Assembly (NCBI RefSeq): GCF_020166495.1
Contig: NZ_JAINZS010000007.1
Coordinates: 167,223-231,222, forward strand
Direction of reading: 5' to 3'
DNA from: Robertkochia aurantiaca
Lineage (GTDB): Bacteria; Bacteroidota; Bacteroidia; Flavobacteriales; Flavobacteriaceae
DNA length: 64,000 nucleotides
Part shown: in pieces, positions 35,258-44,875 of the stretch
Layout: each line of letters starts with the position of its first letter
How positions within the stretch are numbered: position 1 is the stretch's first letter
The notes under the pieces: generated by a model
What the model was told of the DNA's origin: nothing
Seen by the model: the letters and a program-made list of their open reading frames with translations, nothing else
The model's database searches: none
Translations under genes and position numbers: made by a program

Positions 35258-35854
35258 CTACTGTCCTCCGATCGCCTCTCTTCTGTTCTCTTTCCTATAA
35301 AAAAGTCCCGGGTCGAAAATACGGCTCAGGTGTTCATCTAATGCAATGAGAATGCGCTGGCGCGACGGACGGGTTCTGAACTGGTTGCGGTTTTTGCGTA
35401 CCACGACTTCGCTGAGAAGATACCTGCCGGACTGGCTGTCACGGTCATTGCCTTTTAGCCGGGTTTCTTGTGTGGAGTTCTCTCCCAGGTCATTATTGAC
35501 CAGGTCAAAACTGATATCGCTAATGGTGACCTTGTATCCCTCTTCCTTGATCTCGACCTCGATCTGTGAAATAAAATCCAGCATACACCCACGACGGTTA
35601 TTGATCTTTACCTGGGGGGCGGGTCCTGAAAACCCTTCCGAAGAAAGCGTTAGCTGAGAGGTAAAATAGATCTCATCAAAGGCTTCGGTCAACATATCCT
35701 TGATCTCTTGTTGTGTATAGGGAGCCGGGAAAGTGCGTTGCCAGATGACTTCACGATTCTGATCCAAATAGAAATTTCCGGCGGTATTGTCGGCGAACTG
35801 GGCAAGCGAGGTAAGAGAATACATGCCCAGTAACAGGAATAAGATAGGTTTCAT
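35258..35854 (-). CDS. Secreted hypothetical protein (DUF4468-like)
   Basis: 198-residue exported protein, signal peptide ending SLAQ (about 19). The mature part contains EVIWQRTFPAPYTQQEIKD, a TLSSEG strand and KVTISDISFDLV, the order seen in DUF4468-type domains of Bacteroidota (a beta/alpha TATA-box-like fold). The assignment is from pattern only. The rest is charged and ends EHLSRIFDPGLFY. Function unknown. Confidence 0.65.
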   Translation of the reverse strand: MKPILFLLLGMYSLTSLAQFADNTAGNFYLDQNREVIWQRTFPAPYTQQEIKDMLTEAFDEIYFTSQLTLSSEGFSGPAPQVKINNRRGCMLDFISQIEVEIKEEGYKVTISDISFDLVNNDLGENSTQETRLKGNDRDSQSGRYLLSEVVVRKNRNQFRTRPSRQRILIALDEHLSRIFDPGLFYRKENRREAIGGQ

Positions 35855-35985
35855 AGGGATTGATTGGTTGCGCCCAAACCTAAAAAATTTATAAGAATTT
35901 TACTACCTTAACTGTAGTAGTACAGCGTTTTATTCGTTTAAGTGCTAAAATATTCAGACGAAAAGCTAGAATATAAGTAAAAGAT

Positions 35986-36465
35986 TTAATAGGGGATACG
36001 GTCTTCCTTTTCGAGCCATTCCTTCATCATGTCATACCCTTCTTTACGTAATTTATTCTCCATGAGAATCTTACGGTCTTCCGGAGATTGCCCGATCTCC
36101 CTGTAGATGAATTCATCGTCAAATCCTACAGAAGCCGCATCGTTTTGAGTACAGGCATAGACCACCCTGTCGGGGCGACTCCAGTAAATAGCCCCGAGGC
36201 ACATGGGGCATGGTTCGCATGATGTATACAACGTACAGCCGGAGAGATCGCCACGGTTCAGAAAATGACAGGCATCCCGTATCGCCACTATTTCTGCGTG
36301 TGCCGTTGGGTCGATGGTAGAGGTGACACGGTTGAAGCCGCGCCCTACGATTTCCCCGTTCATAACCACTATGGCGCCGAATGGTCCGCCGGAATTATTA
36401 TGCATTCCCTTCCTGGCCAGATCGATGGCTTCTTTCATAAAACGTTCGTCATCAGAGTTACTCAT
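35986..36465 (-). CDS. guaD: Guanine deaminase (zinc, CDA-fold type)
   Basis: 159-residue enzyme closely resembling Bacillus subtilis GuaD: GGPFGAIVV, TAHAEIVAIR with His56 and catalytic Glu58, TSCEPCPMCLGAIYWSRP with zinc ligands Cys86 and Cys89, and GFDDEFIYREI, the C-terminal segment that closes the partner's active site in domain-swapped dimers. It converts guanine to xanthine plus ammonia. Cytoplasmic; single gene. Other nucleoside deaminases of the fold are possible, but the FDD...IYREI segment favours guanine. Confidence 0.88.
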   Translation of the reverse strand: MSNSDDERFMKEAIDLARKGMHNNSGGPFGAIVVMNGEIVGRGFNRVTSTIDPTAHAEIVAIRDACHFLNRGDLSGCTLYTSCEPCPMCLGAIYWSRPDRVVYACTQNDAASVGFDDEFIYREIGQSPEDRKILMENKLRKEGYDMMKEWLEKEDRIPY

Positions 36466-36642
36466 TTATCGGATATTTAGGTTGGTTTGAACGCTAATTT
36501 ATCATATATAACTGGAAATCAGTAAATTAAACTTAATTTATTAATTCCGGGATGCCTTTGTTCGATTTCATAATGATTCGATAAGCTTTGGTTAACACTT
36601 GCTAAATCAGACTCAGGTATTTTTGATCGATAATATCCTGCT

Positions 36643-36852
36643 ATGAAAACGCTAATAATCCTTATTTTTTCAGGCCTCCTCCTTTGGGGATGTGAAAGTG
36701 ATGATGACCTTTGTAATTGCCGGTTTTCGGCTGAGCTGAATGCCTATATTCCCGAGCCTTTCTTTCCTCAGGATGATGAGGTCAATGCTGACTTTTATAC
36801 CAGAAAGCAGCTGGAAGATTTCGATGCACAATGTCGCGAGTTCTGCGAATAG
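36643..36852 (+). CDS. Small cysteine-containing lipoprotein
   Basis: 69-residue protein with a lipoprotein signal (FSGLLLWGC, lipid-attachment Cys17), then an acidic mature part with two cysteine pairs: LCNC early and CREFC at the C terminus. The spacing would allow two disulfides or a metal site. No named family is recognised. It may be exposed at the outer membrane or in the periplasm. The ATG follows an A/T-rich 180-bp gap. Confidence 0.6.
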   Translation: MKTLIILIFSGLLLWGCESDDDLCNCRFSAELNAYIPEPFFPQDDEVNADFYTRKQLEDFDAQCREFCE

Positions 36853-37044
36853 AAAAGGTAAGAATTTACTTATGATATAGTAGTTTATATCGCTGTTTGC
36901 TACCATGTCTGCCTGTTCCTTACAGGATGAAATCTTCAAAAAACCGCTTTTGACCTACTAAATAGGCCGTTAGGCAACATTTACTGCTAAAATAAAAGGA
37001 GAATTCGGAATTTTACGCAATATTCTAATGTTGCACCCGAACCC

Positions 37045-38979
37045 TTGATCGCTGAACGACCTACATATCGTTTCCTTATAGTCTTTATGGCCTTCTTTCT
37101 CGCATGGATGCCTTTGGCAGCCCAGCAGGGAAAAATGCGGCGTGCCCAGAAAAAATTTGATCAGCAGAATTATGTACGGGCCATAGAGATGTATCGCGGG
37201 ATAGCCGATAAAGGCTATGAGAGTATGGAACTCTATCAGAACCTCGGTGATGCCTGCTACTATATGAACGATATGGAGGGTGCCACCGCTGCCTATGAGC
37301 GGTACCTGGAATTGCAACCCCGTGTTGCCCCCGTGTATTACTATCGGTATGCGCAGGCTTTACAGGCCGTGAACAAGCAGGAAGCTGCGAGGGAGGCCTA
37401 TTTAAAATACAGCGAGAACAATCCTGAGATCAGGGCAAAACTGGTTCGTAACAATAAGTACTACCTCGACTCAATAGAAGCGCGTTCAGGCCGTTACCAG
37501 GTGAGTAACCTGCCTCTCAATTCAGCCTATACCGATTATGCACCTGCCTGGTGGGGTGACGGACTGGTTTTCAGTTCTGCGCGGGATACCGGGTTTTTCG
37601 CTCAGAATCGTGATGTTCGTGCAGATCACTATTTTTCAGATCTGTATGTTGCCGAGGAAGCAAAAGTTACGCCTTCAAAAAAGGTAAGATTGTTTTCTGA
37701 GCATCTGAGTACGCGTTACCACGAATCTTCTGCTGCTTTTTCTGCGGAAGGAAAAGAGGTTTTTTTTACCAGAAACCGTGCAGAAGGGAAGAAGTTGCTG
37801 ACCAATGAAAAAGGCGTTAGCACCCTGCAATTATTTCGTGCGCGGGGCGGGTCAAACGAAGACTGGGGAATAGCGGAAACCTTACCGGTCAACCATGAAG
37901 ACTGGTCATCTGCCCACCCGGCGGTGAGTCCGGACGGGAAGTGGTTATACTTCGCAAGCGACCGGCCCGGCGGAATGGGAAATTCTGACCTGTATCGCAT
38001 GGCCCTGATGCCGGAGGGTGGATACGGGGAGCCGGAAAATCTGGGGCCCTCGATCAATACCGAAGGAAAAGAAACCTTTCCTTTCATCGCGGCAGATGGC
38101 ACGCTTTATTTTGCCAGCGACGGCAGACCCGGCCTTGGAGGGCTTGATGTTTTCAGAGCGCGGTTTCATGAAGACGGCACTGTGACAGTCACCAATATGG
38201 GACGTCCGGTGAATAGTGAAAGAGACGATTTCAGCCTGATCATAGATGCGGAAGCACGATCAGGCTTTTTGGCTTCCAATCGCTCCGGAGGGAAGGGAAG
38301 CGATGACATATATGCCTTCGATGCCGTGAAATGTGAACGTACTCTAAGGGGAAGGATCACCGATCTGTATGAAGGCTTTCCTCTTGAAGGGGTCAAAGTA
38401 TACCTGAAAGGTGATGGTCAGCTTATAGATTCGGTTATCACCGATAAAACCGGACGGTATATTTTCCCGAAGGCTGATTGCTTTTTCAAGCTTTCCCTGG
38501 AAGCAAATTTACCTAAATACCGATCGGTATCTGTGCCTGCTGAAACAGGAGAAGTGTTTGATCTTGCCCTGCAGCCCGAAGAAACCAGGCTGGAGCGTGA
38601 CCTGATGAATCTTACCGATCTCGAAGCGGTATATTTTGACTTTGACAGCTCCCGTCTTCGTGAAGAGGCCTTTGAGGAACTGGATCGTATAGCTGCCTTT
38701 ATGCAGGAGCATGAAGAGGTGAAACTTCATATTGCCTCACATACCGATAAGCGCGGTAGTGCAGCGTATAACCAGAAACTGTCAGAGCGAAGAGCCGCTT
38801 CAACAGCTCAGTACCTGCTTGAAAAGGGTATTGATGCAGACCGGCTGATCGCCAAAGGTTACGGAGAATCCCAGGCAGAAGCCCGTTGTGCTGACAGTGC
38901 TTGTCCGCGTGAGGTGCATCAACAGTACCGTCGTTCAGAATTCGAACTGATTCTGCCAGATACGGCGATTCGGGAATAG
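37045..38979 (+). CDS. OmpA family protein with TPR, PD40 and CarboxypepD_reg domains (PorE-like), copy 1
   Basis: 644-residue outer-membrane-associated protein. Order: signal peptide (to about PLAAQ), TPR repeats (35-130), WD40-like PD40 beta-propeller repeats (about 165-430, with HPAVSPDGKWLYFASD and GGLDVFRARF), a carboxypeptidase-regulatory-like domain (about 435-515), and a C-terminal OmpA peptidoglycan-binding domain (YFDFDSSRLREEAFEEL...SERRAASTAQYL). Family members include PorE, which anchors the type IX secretion machine to peptidoglycan. The TTG at 37045 was preferred because it supplies a charged N-region; ATG at 37087 would leave a bare hydrophobic start. A paralogue follows in tandem. 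Confidence 0.88.
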   Translation: MIAERPTYRFLIVFMAFFLAWMPLAAQQGKMRRAQKKFDQQNYVRAIEMYRGIADKGYESMELYQNLGDACYYMNDMEGATAAYERYLELQPRVAPVYYYRYAQALQAVNKQEAAREAYLKYSENNPEIRAKLVRNNKYYLDSIEARSGRYQVSNLPLNSAYTDYAPAWWGDGLVFSSARDTGFFAQNRDVRADHYFSDLYVAEEAKVTPSKKVRLFSEHLSTRYHESSAAFSAEGKEVFFTRNRAEGKKLLTNEKGVSTLQLFRARGGSNEDWGIAETLPVNHEDWSSAHPAVSPDGKWLYFASDRPGGMGNSDLYRMALMPEGGYGEPENLGPSINTEGKETFPFIAADGTLYFASDGRPGLGGLDVFRARFHEDGTVTVTNMGRPVNSERDDFSLIIDAEARSGFLASNRSGGKGSDDIYAFDAVKCERTLRGRITDLYEGFPLEGVKVYLKGDGQLIDSVITDKTGRYIFPKADCFFKLSLEANLPKYRSVSVPAETGEVFDLALQPEETRLERDLMNLTDLEAVYFDFDSSRLREEAFEELDRIAAFMQEHEEVKLHIASHTDKRGSAAYNQKLSERRAASTAQYLLEKGIDADRLIAKGYGESQAEARCADSACPREVHQQYRRSEFELILPDTAIRE

Positions 38980-39377
38980 GAGTTTGAGAACAGCGAATTG
39001 AGAGAGCACACCTTTCCTTTATGAGTTGACGGAAGGGGGCGTTATAATTCTTAGATAAATTAATCAATAATAAACAGATCCCTCGCCCTTTTCAGGAATC
39101 GGGATGACCATACTTCCAGTTGATGTTCCGGGAAATCATACCCTTTACTCCTAACCCATAACCGCATCCCCGTATCCCCGTGCCACTTCGACCCCCGCTA
39201 CTTCGGGGCAGTGTGACAAAACTCGTATTTTCGCATAACCCCATATCCGCATCCCCGCATCCCCGTATCCCCGTATCCCCGCATCACTTCAACCCCTAAA
39301 ACCTGCATTTCGTCTACTAGGGTCTGTTTTTACCTGTAATTCTTCTGAATTTTAATGTTGTAATTATCTCACAGAAA
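38980..39377. repeat. Spacer between the two OmpA/PD40 paralogues
   Basis: No gene. A CCCCG-hairpin repeat copy (39183-39218) and CCCCGTAT/CCCCGCAT octamers (about 39160-39180 and 39240-39290). The promoter of the second paralogue should lie in 39300-39377. Confidence 0.7.
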
Positions 39378-41291
39378 ATGAAAAGCTTTCCAACTCTTAT
39401 GCTGCTGCTACCGGTGCTTTTAACCGGTATTTGCTCTCTTGAAGCCCAGGAAGCCAGAATGAACCGTGCTGCCGAATACATGAGCGACAATAATTTTTAT
39501 GAAGCGATCAGGACATATGAGAGGCTTTATGATAAAGGGTATGATGATCCGGAATTGTTGAGAAATACGGCTTTTTCTCATTACCAGCTTAACAATATGG
39601 AGGAGGCAGCACTTTGGTATGACCGCCTGCAGGATACCGTAAGTCTTGAGCCCCAGGAACTGCATCGCTTTGCCCACAGCCTGATGGGTGCCGGGAAAGA
39701 AGAGGAGGCTGTCAGCATTTTTAAAGAATACAGCACCCGTAGTGATCTTCCAAGTGCCCGGCTTATCAGGGAACAACCCGACTGGCTGGATGAGATCAGA
39801 GAACGGTCAGATCGCTACCGGGTGGCGCGTTTGAAGATGAATACCGATAAGGCCTATTTCGCTCCGGCCCTTATACCTGACACCATCGTGTTTACGGCCG
39901 CGAGCGACACCAGTGGTATGGGGAAACTTTTTGACGTTTGGACCCGCGACGGTTTTTATGATCTGTATGCCCTACCGGTTTCAGCGACAGCCGATCCCGA
40001 AGCTGTTACCAGCTTTTCGCCGGTTCTGAATTCTGTGTTTCACGAGGCCACGGCGAGCTTTACAGCTGATGGGAATACCGTTTATTTCACCCGCAACAAT
40101 GCAGCCGGGAAACAGATTCGACGTAATGATGCAGGCGGCAGCACCCTGCAGCTGTTTCGCGCCAGGCGTTTGCCGGGTGGCAATTGGTCTGAGCCGGAGC
40201 CCCTTCCTTTTAACAGTGATGAATATTCGGTAGCACATCCGGCCGTTTCTCCCGATGGCAGCATGCTTTATTTTGCTTCTGATATGACGGGCGGATCGGG
40301 AGAGTCTGATATTTACCGGGTGGTCGTAAGAGCTGATGGAAGCTTTGGAGCGCCTGAGAATTTGGGTGAGCCTGTCAACACCGATGAAAAAGAAACCTTT
40401 CCTTATATCAGTCAGAGCGGTGACCTGTATTTCGCTTCCGAGGGTCATCCGGGTTTTGGCGGACTTGATATTTTCAGGGTGCTGTATGCTGCCGATGGAA
40501 GTATTTACCGCTTGCAGAACATGGGAGCTCCGGTGAATTCCAATAAAGATGACTTTGGGATCGTACTTGACGCTACCGGGCAGGGAGGATATTTCAGTTC
40601 TGATCGTGATGGAGGTCCCGGGGGAGATGATATCTTCAGGTTTGACAAACTGTTATGTTCACGAACCATTGCCGGTAGTCTTACCGACGCCCGCAGCGGG
40701 GAACCGGTGGGCGGAGCACAGATAACATTGTTTAAAGTAAGAGACAGTTCAAGGGTAGCGAGGGAACAATCGCTGGGTAACGGCGCTTACTTCTTTGAAG
40801 ACACCGATTGTTATACCGACTACAGCCTCAGGGTGGAGGCCCCGGGTTATGAGTCCCTGGAACTGCGACTTCAGGAAGGGGACCAGGCAGATTATGCGCT
40901 TTCGTTAAAGCCGCTGTTCGAAGCGCCCGAAGCAGACCTGGCAGAGCTGCTGGATCTTGAAGCGGTATATTTCGACCTGAACAGCTCTTTCCTGAGGGAA
41001 GAAGCCTATGCCGATCTGGACAAGGTTGTTGCCTTTATGAAAGATCACCCTGAAGCTGAGTTGCAGGTCTATGCTTATACCGATACCACAGGTACAGCGG
41101 AGTATAATCAATGGCTGTCTGAGAGACGTGCAAGGCGTACCGCAGATTACCTGGTTGAAAATGGTGTGGCCGAAGACCGCCTTCACGTGGCCGGAAAAGG
41201 GGAATGGAATCCGCCGGCAGATTGTGAGGGAGCTGACTGCGAGAAGCCGGATTCCTTTTACAGAAGAACGGAGTTTAAGCTGGTCAGATAG
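39378..41291 (+). CDS. OmpA family protein with TPR, PD40 and CarboxypepD_reg domains (PorE-like), copy 2
   Basis: 637-residue paralogue of the preceding gene with the same domain order: signal peptide (LLTGICSLEAQ), TPR region with FYEAIRTYERLYDKGY, PD40 propeller with HPAVSPDGSMLYFASD and GGLDIFRVLY, CarboxypepD_reg (TIAGSLTDARSGEPVGGAQ), and OmpA domain (VYFDLNSSFLREEAYADL). The shared order over the full length points to tandem duplication, then divergence. No PorP/SprF-type gene is adjacent. The last two sense codons and the stop (GTC AGA TAG) are the first unit of an octamer array. Confidence 0.88.
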   Translation: MKSFPTLMLLLPVLLTGICSLEAQEARMNRAAEYMSDNNFYEAIRTYERLYDKGYDDPELLRNTAFSHYQLNNMEEAALWYDRLQDTVSLEPQELHRFAHSLMGAGKEEEAVSIFKEYSTRSDLPSARLIREQPDWLDEIRERSDRYRVARLKMNTDKAYFAPALIPDTIVFTAASDTSGMGKLFDVWTRDGFYDLYALPVSATADPEAVTSFSPVLNSVFHEATASFTADGNTVYFTRNNAAGKQIRRNDAGGSTLQLFRARRLPGGNWSEPEPLPFNSDEYSVAHPAVSPDGSMLYFASDMTGGSGESDIYRVVVRADGSFGAPENLGEPVNTDEKETFPYISQSGDLYFASEGHPGFGGLDIFRVLYAADGSIYRLQNMGAPVNSNKDDFGIVLDATGQGGYFSSDRDGGPGGDDIFRFDKLLCSRTIAGSLTDARSGEPVGGAQITLFKVRDSSRVAREQSLGNGAYFFEDTDCYTDYSLRVEAPGYESLELRLQEGDQADYALSLKPLFEAPEADLAELLDLEAVYFDLNSSFLREEAYADLDKVVAFMKDHPEAELQVYAYTDTTGTAEYNQWLSERRARRTADYLVENGVAEDRLHVAGKGEWNPPADCEGADCEKPDSFYRRTEFKLVR

Positions 41292-42103
41292 TCATGTAGT
41301 CAGACGGTCAAACAGTCAGGCGGTCAAACGGAGAGATGGTCAGGTGGTGAAGTAGTGAGATAGTAAAGAAGTCGGGTGGAAAGGTGGTCAGATGGATTTT
41401 AATAAGTGTTAGGTGTAATTTTTGGCTCAGGTTCCCTATTCTTTAATGGGCTTTCCCATACAAGAGGTATTTCCTACGACATTTTGTGAATATGTTGTCC
41501 TTCCCCTTCCGGGGGAAGGTGGCAGCTCTTCAGAGCTGACGGCAAGGGGGCGTTTTACTTCAAGGAAAGGAAGGAGGAGCAGAAGGGATTTCTGATTAGC
41601 AGTCAATTTATCGTATCAACTCAAATAGAAATACCGTTCACTGATAGCTGTCCCGATAGCTACAATCTCATCCCGTAACTCCACTTCGAGCTGCGATCCT
41701 TCGGGGCAGTGTGACAATTGTGCGTTTGCCGTATCCCTGTATCCCTGTATAACCGTATAACTTTCTATGGTGAGGTAGTGAAAGAGTTAGATGCTGTCAA
41801 CCGGGTTCCGTCATCCAGAGCGTAGCGAAGGATCTTACTGTCGATTAGTACTATATTCAAAGGGTTTAGAGTACACAATAAGCAGATTCTTTATATAAGT
41901 GACGAGGTCTCCTTCTCTCTTTATGGACGTGTAGTCTCACTTCAACCCCCGATGCTTCGGGGCAGTGTGACAATTGTATGTCATCGCATCTTCTTACAAC
42001 TTCAACCCCGATCCCTTGAGGCAGTGTGACAAAACCCGTATTCTTGCATAACTGCATAACTGCATAACTGCATAACTGCATAACTGCATAACTGCATAAC
42101 TGC
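41292..42103. repeat. Repeat-filled spacer upstream of ribE's 3' end
   Basis: No gene. GTCAGACG/GTCAAACA octamers running on from the OmpA stop (41283-41400), a CTTCCGGGGGAAG and AGCTCTTCAGAGCT hairpin pair (about 41505-41550), three CCCCG-hairpin repeat copies (41681-41716, 41937-41972, 41998-42031), GTCATCCAGAGCG...GAAGGATCT (about 41810-41835), and CATAACTG octamers (about 42048-42100) that run up to the stop codon of riboflavin synthase. Confidence 0.75.
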
Positions 42104-42694
42104 CTAGTCCCTTAACTCCAGCAACCGCTTCACATATTTTCCGACCACATCGAATTCGAGGTTCACTTTGGTTCCCACGCGATAGGTTTTAAACAGGGTA
42201 TGTTCATAGGTATAGGGAATGATAGCCACGCTGAATTCGTTCTTACCGGAATCGACCACAGTCAGGCTGGTGCCGTCGATGGTGATCGAACCTTTTTCGA
42301 TGGTAACGTTGTTCAGTGAGGGGTCGTATTTGAAGCTGAAGCGCCAGCTGCCGTCTTCTTCGCTGATATCGGTACACTCGGCTGTCTGGTCTACATGCCC
42401 CTGTACGATATGGCCGTCAAGCCTTTCCCCCAGTTTCATGGCGCGCTCAAGATTCACCGCCTGTCCTTCCTGAAGTTCTCCCAGGGCTGTCTTGTCGAGG
42501 GTTTCCTTGATAGCGGTCACGGTATACCGATCTTCGTCTATGGCCACTACTGTTAGGCAGACCCCGTTGTGGGCAACACTCTGGTCTATACCCAGTTCGG
42601 GCGTCATCCCGCTTTTAATGGTGATATGCAGGTTTTGGTCTTCTTTCTGAAGTTTGACAACTTCTCCCAACTCTTCGATGATTCCGGTAAACAT
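42104..42694 (-). CDS. ribE: Riboflavin synthase, alpha chain
   Basis: 196-residue enzyme that dismutates two 6,7-dimethyl-8-ribityllumazine molecules to riboflavin. Two lumazine-binding half-domains are visible: MFTGIIEELGEV at the N terminus with SVAHNGVCLTV, and the second beginning HIVQGHVDQTAEC with GSITIDGTSLTV. Length is about the usual 200. It is divergent from pdxA with a 125-bp gap that should hold both promoters. The 3' end runs directly into octamer repeats. Confidence 0.96.
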   Translation of the reverse strand: MFTGIIEELGEVVKLQKEDQNLHITIKSGMTPELGIDQSVAHNGVCLTVVAIDEDRYTVTAIKETLDKTALGELQEGQAVNLERAMKLGERLDGHIVQGHVDQTAECTDISEEDGSWRFSFKYDPSLNNVTIEKGSITIDGTSLTVVDSGKNEFSVAIIPYTYEHTLFKTYRVGTKVNLEFDVVGKYVKRLLELRD

Positions 42695-42818
42695 TCTCTT
42701 ATAAATTAATTAAATTTGTTATGAACGCTTTAGCCTGTAAAGATAACTATTCCGGTTCATTCCGTTTTTAGCTTCAGGGGTTAAAGAGCAAATGTGGGAT
42801 AGAAAAAATTGTAGTGAG

Positions 42819-43865
42819 ATGAAAAATGATAACAAAATTCGCGTCGGTATATCCATGGGAGACCTTAACGGGATCGGCTGCGAGATTATTATAAAGACCT
42901 TCGAAGATCCAAGGATGCTGGACTTCTGTACTCCTGTGGTTTTTGGCTCCAACAAAGTCATTTCCTATTACGCCAAGGCGCTGAACGTCCAGTTACCCTT
43001 TCACGGGGTAGAGCAGGCAGAGAAGGCGGTTGATGGCAAATTCAATGTGGTCAACGTATGGCGGGACCAACCCCGTATTTCCCCCGGGGAAGAAACGACC
43101 GAGGGAGGTAAGTATGCTTTGAAATCTCTTAAGGCTGCCGTATTTGCCCTGAAGCATGAAAGTATCGATGTTTTGGTTACGGCACCCATCAGCAAACAAA
43201 ACATACAGTCTGAAGAGTTTAAGTTTCCCGGTCATACCGATTACCTGGAGCAGGAACTGGGGGGCAATGCCCTGATGTTTATGGTGAGTGACGAGATCAG
43301 AGTAGGCCTGCTTACCGATCATGTTCCGGTAAAGGAAGTGAGCAGTCATATTACTGAGGAGCGTATTCGTAAAAAGGTTACGACCATCAATGATTCTTTG
43401 CAAACCGACTTCAATATTCGCAGACCCCGAATTGCCGTGCTGGGTATTAATCCGCATACGGGAGATAACGGGGTGATCGGCACTGAAGATGATGAAGTGA
43501 TGCGCCCGACCATTCAGGCATTGAATGATGAAGGCATCATGGTTTTTGGTCCTTATGCAGCCGACAGTTTCTTCGGAAGCGGGAACCACAAGAAGTTCGA
43601 TGCCGTCGTTGCGGCTTATCATGATCAGGGTCTCATTCCCTTCAAGACACTGGCTTTTGGGAAGGGAGTGAATTTTACGGCCGGACTGAATAGGGTGCGC
43701 ACTTCCCCTGATCACGGAACGGCTTTCGAGATCGCCGGGCAGGGCAAGGCTGACCATTCTTCATTTGAAGAAGCCTTGTTCATGGCTATTGACATCTATC
43801 GCAATCGCAGTGAGAACGAGGAACTGCGGGCGAATCAGCTGAAAAAGCAGTCCATGAAGTTATGA
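42819..43865 (+). CDS. pdxA: 4-hydroxythreonine-4-phosphate dehydrogenase
   Basis: 348-residue PdxA, which oxidises 4-phosphohydroxy-L-threonine in the DXP-dependent route to pyridoxal phosphate. Family segments: RVGISMGDLNGIGCEI, VTAPISKQNIQ, PGHTDYLE, metal-binding HD in AYHDQGLIPFKTL, and RTSPDHGTAFEIAG. ATG at 42819 fits the family N terminus; the frame also opens at 42792. It is followed by the yceD-rpmF cluster, which has its own promoter. Confidence 0.95.
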   Translation: MKNDNKIRVGISMGDLNGIGCEIIIKTFEDPRMLDFCTPVVFGSNKVISYYAKALNVQLPFHGVEQAEKAVDGKFNVVNVWRDQPRISPGEETTEGGKYALKSLKAAVFALKHESIDVLVTAPISKQNIQSEEFKFPGHTDYLEQELGGNALMFMVSDEIRVGLLTDHVPVKEVSSHITEERIRKKVTTINDSLQTDFNIRRPRIAVLGINPHTGDNGVIGTEDDEVMRPTIQALNDEGIMVFGPYAADSFFGSGNHKKFDAVVAAYHDQGLIPFKTLAFGKGVNFTAGLNRVRTSPDHGTAFEIAGQGKADHSSFEEALFMAIDIYRNRSENEELRANQLKKQSMKL

Positions 43866-43888
43866 ACAAAAAAAAGTTGATAACGTTA

Positions 43889-43916
43889 TTGTGGTAATAA
43901 AAAATTTATATCTTTG
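43889..43916 (+). promoter_or_regulatory. Bacteroidetes-type promoter of the yceD-rpmF operon
   Basis: TTG (43889-43891), 17 bp, then TATCTTTG (43909-43916), matching the -33 TTTG and -7 TAnnTTTG elements of Bacteroidetes primary sigma factor promoters. It lies 48 bp before the yceD start and drives ribosomal-protein and probably fatty-acid genes. Confidence 0.7.
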
Positions 43917-43964
43917 CACCCGCCTAAACCTTAAGGGTAAGGCAATTAAAAAACTGATGTTGAC

Positions 43965-44495
43965 ATGATGGCACTAAAGGAGTTCAATATTCCTTTCGTT
44001 GGGTTGAAGGAAGGGAAACACCAGTTTGAACACAAAATTGACAAAACGTTCTTTGAAGCTTTTCAGTTTGATGAATTTCACGACGCAAATGTCGCGGTCG
44101 AAATCGAACTGATCAAGAAGCCGAATATGCTGGAGCTGAGTTTTACGGGTGATGGAACCGTGAACGTCGATTGTGACGTGAGCAATGAGCCCTATGACCA
44201 GCCGGTAGATGCATCGCTGCATCTGGTGGTGAAATTCGGAGAGGAATACAACGATGAGAATGAAGACATTCTGATCATTCCTCACGGGGAACACCAGATT
44301 AACGTGGCACAGTACATTTACGAGATGATCGTATTGGCTGTACCGGCCAAGCGTATTCATCCGGGTATCGAAGATGGCAGTATGTCTTCTGAAATACTTG
44401 AAAAGCTTGAAGAATATCAACCTAAAGAAGAAAAGAATAACGGGGATACCGATCCGCGTTGGGATAATTTGAAGAAACTATTAACGGATAAATAA
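43965..44495 (+). CDS. YceD/DUF177 family protein (23S rRNA accumulation protein)
   Basis: 176-residue DUF177 protein, the conserved gene upstream of rpmF. In other bacteria the family is needed for normal 23S rRNA accumulation. Characteristic are the acidic strand-rich middle (DCDVSNEPYDQPVDASLHLVVKF), a conserved DILIIPHGEHQINVAQYIYEMIVLAVP block, and a C terminus KNNGDTDPRWDNLKKLL like the usual DPRLAKL tail. The cysteine pairs of proteobacterial homologues are reduced to one (VDCDV). Two ATG codons occur in a row; the first is taken. Confidence 0.9.
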   Translation: MMALKEFNIPFVGLKEGKHQFEHKIDKTFFEAFQFDEFHDANVAVEIELIKKPNMLELSFTGDGTVNVDCDVSNEPYDQPVDASLHLVVKFGEEYNDENEDILIIPHGEHQINVAQYIYEMIVLAVPAKRIHPGIEDGSMSSEILEKLEEYQPKEEKNNGDTDPRWDNLKKLLTDK

Positions 44496-44504
44496 TTTGT
44501 AACA

Positions 44505-44702
44505 ATGGCACATCCTAAAAGAAGACAGTCGAAAACCCGCAGAGATAAAAGAAGAACGCACTATAAGGCGACTGCTCCTCAAATTGCTACAGATCCTACG
44601 ACGGGTGAAGCGCATGTGTATCACCGTGCTCACTGGCATGAAGGAAAACTGTATTACCGAGGCCAGGTGCTTATCGATAATACTACCGAAGAAGTGGCCT
44701 AA
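44505..44702 (+). CDS. rpmF: 50S ribosomal protein L32
   Basis: 65-residue L32: [20 protein letters not shown] is the diagnostic N terminus, followed by a Bacteroidetes-type C-terminal part ([17 protein letters not shown]) without the zinc-ribbon cysteines. It starts 9 bp after yceD in the expected operon and is followed by an intrinsic terminator. Confidence 0.98.
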   Translation: MAHPKRRQSKTRRDKRRTHYKATAPQIATDPTTGEAHVYHRAHWHEGKLYYRGQVLIDNTTEEVA

Positions 44703-44728
44703 GGCCATCATTTCGATTGAAAACTTAA

Positions 44729-44758
44729 ACTCTCACTACGGTGAGAGTTTTTTTTATA
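44729..44758 (+). terminator. Intrinsic terminator after rpmF
   Basis: Stem AACTCTCAC/GTGAGAGTT with a TACG loop followed by seven to eight T. It separates rpmF from fabH, so fabH needs its own promoter or read-through. Confidence 0.85.
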
Positions 44759-44875
44759 TTAAATTTTTGTATCGGGTAAAAAGCAATTATTTTGCGGCCT
44801 TATTCAGATAAAAATTAGTAATTTCAACAAATTTTTATCGATTTTTGCACGATTTAAAGAGAAATCTAACGCGAT

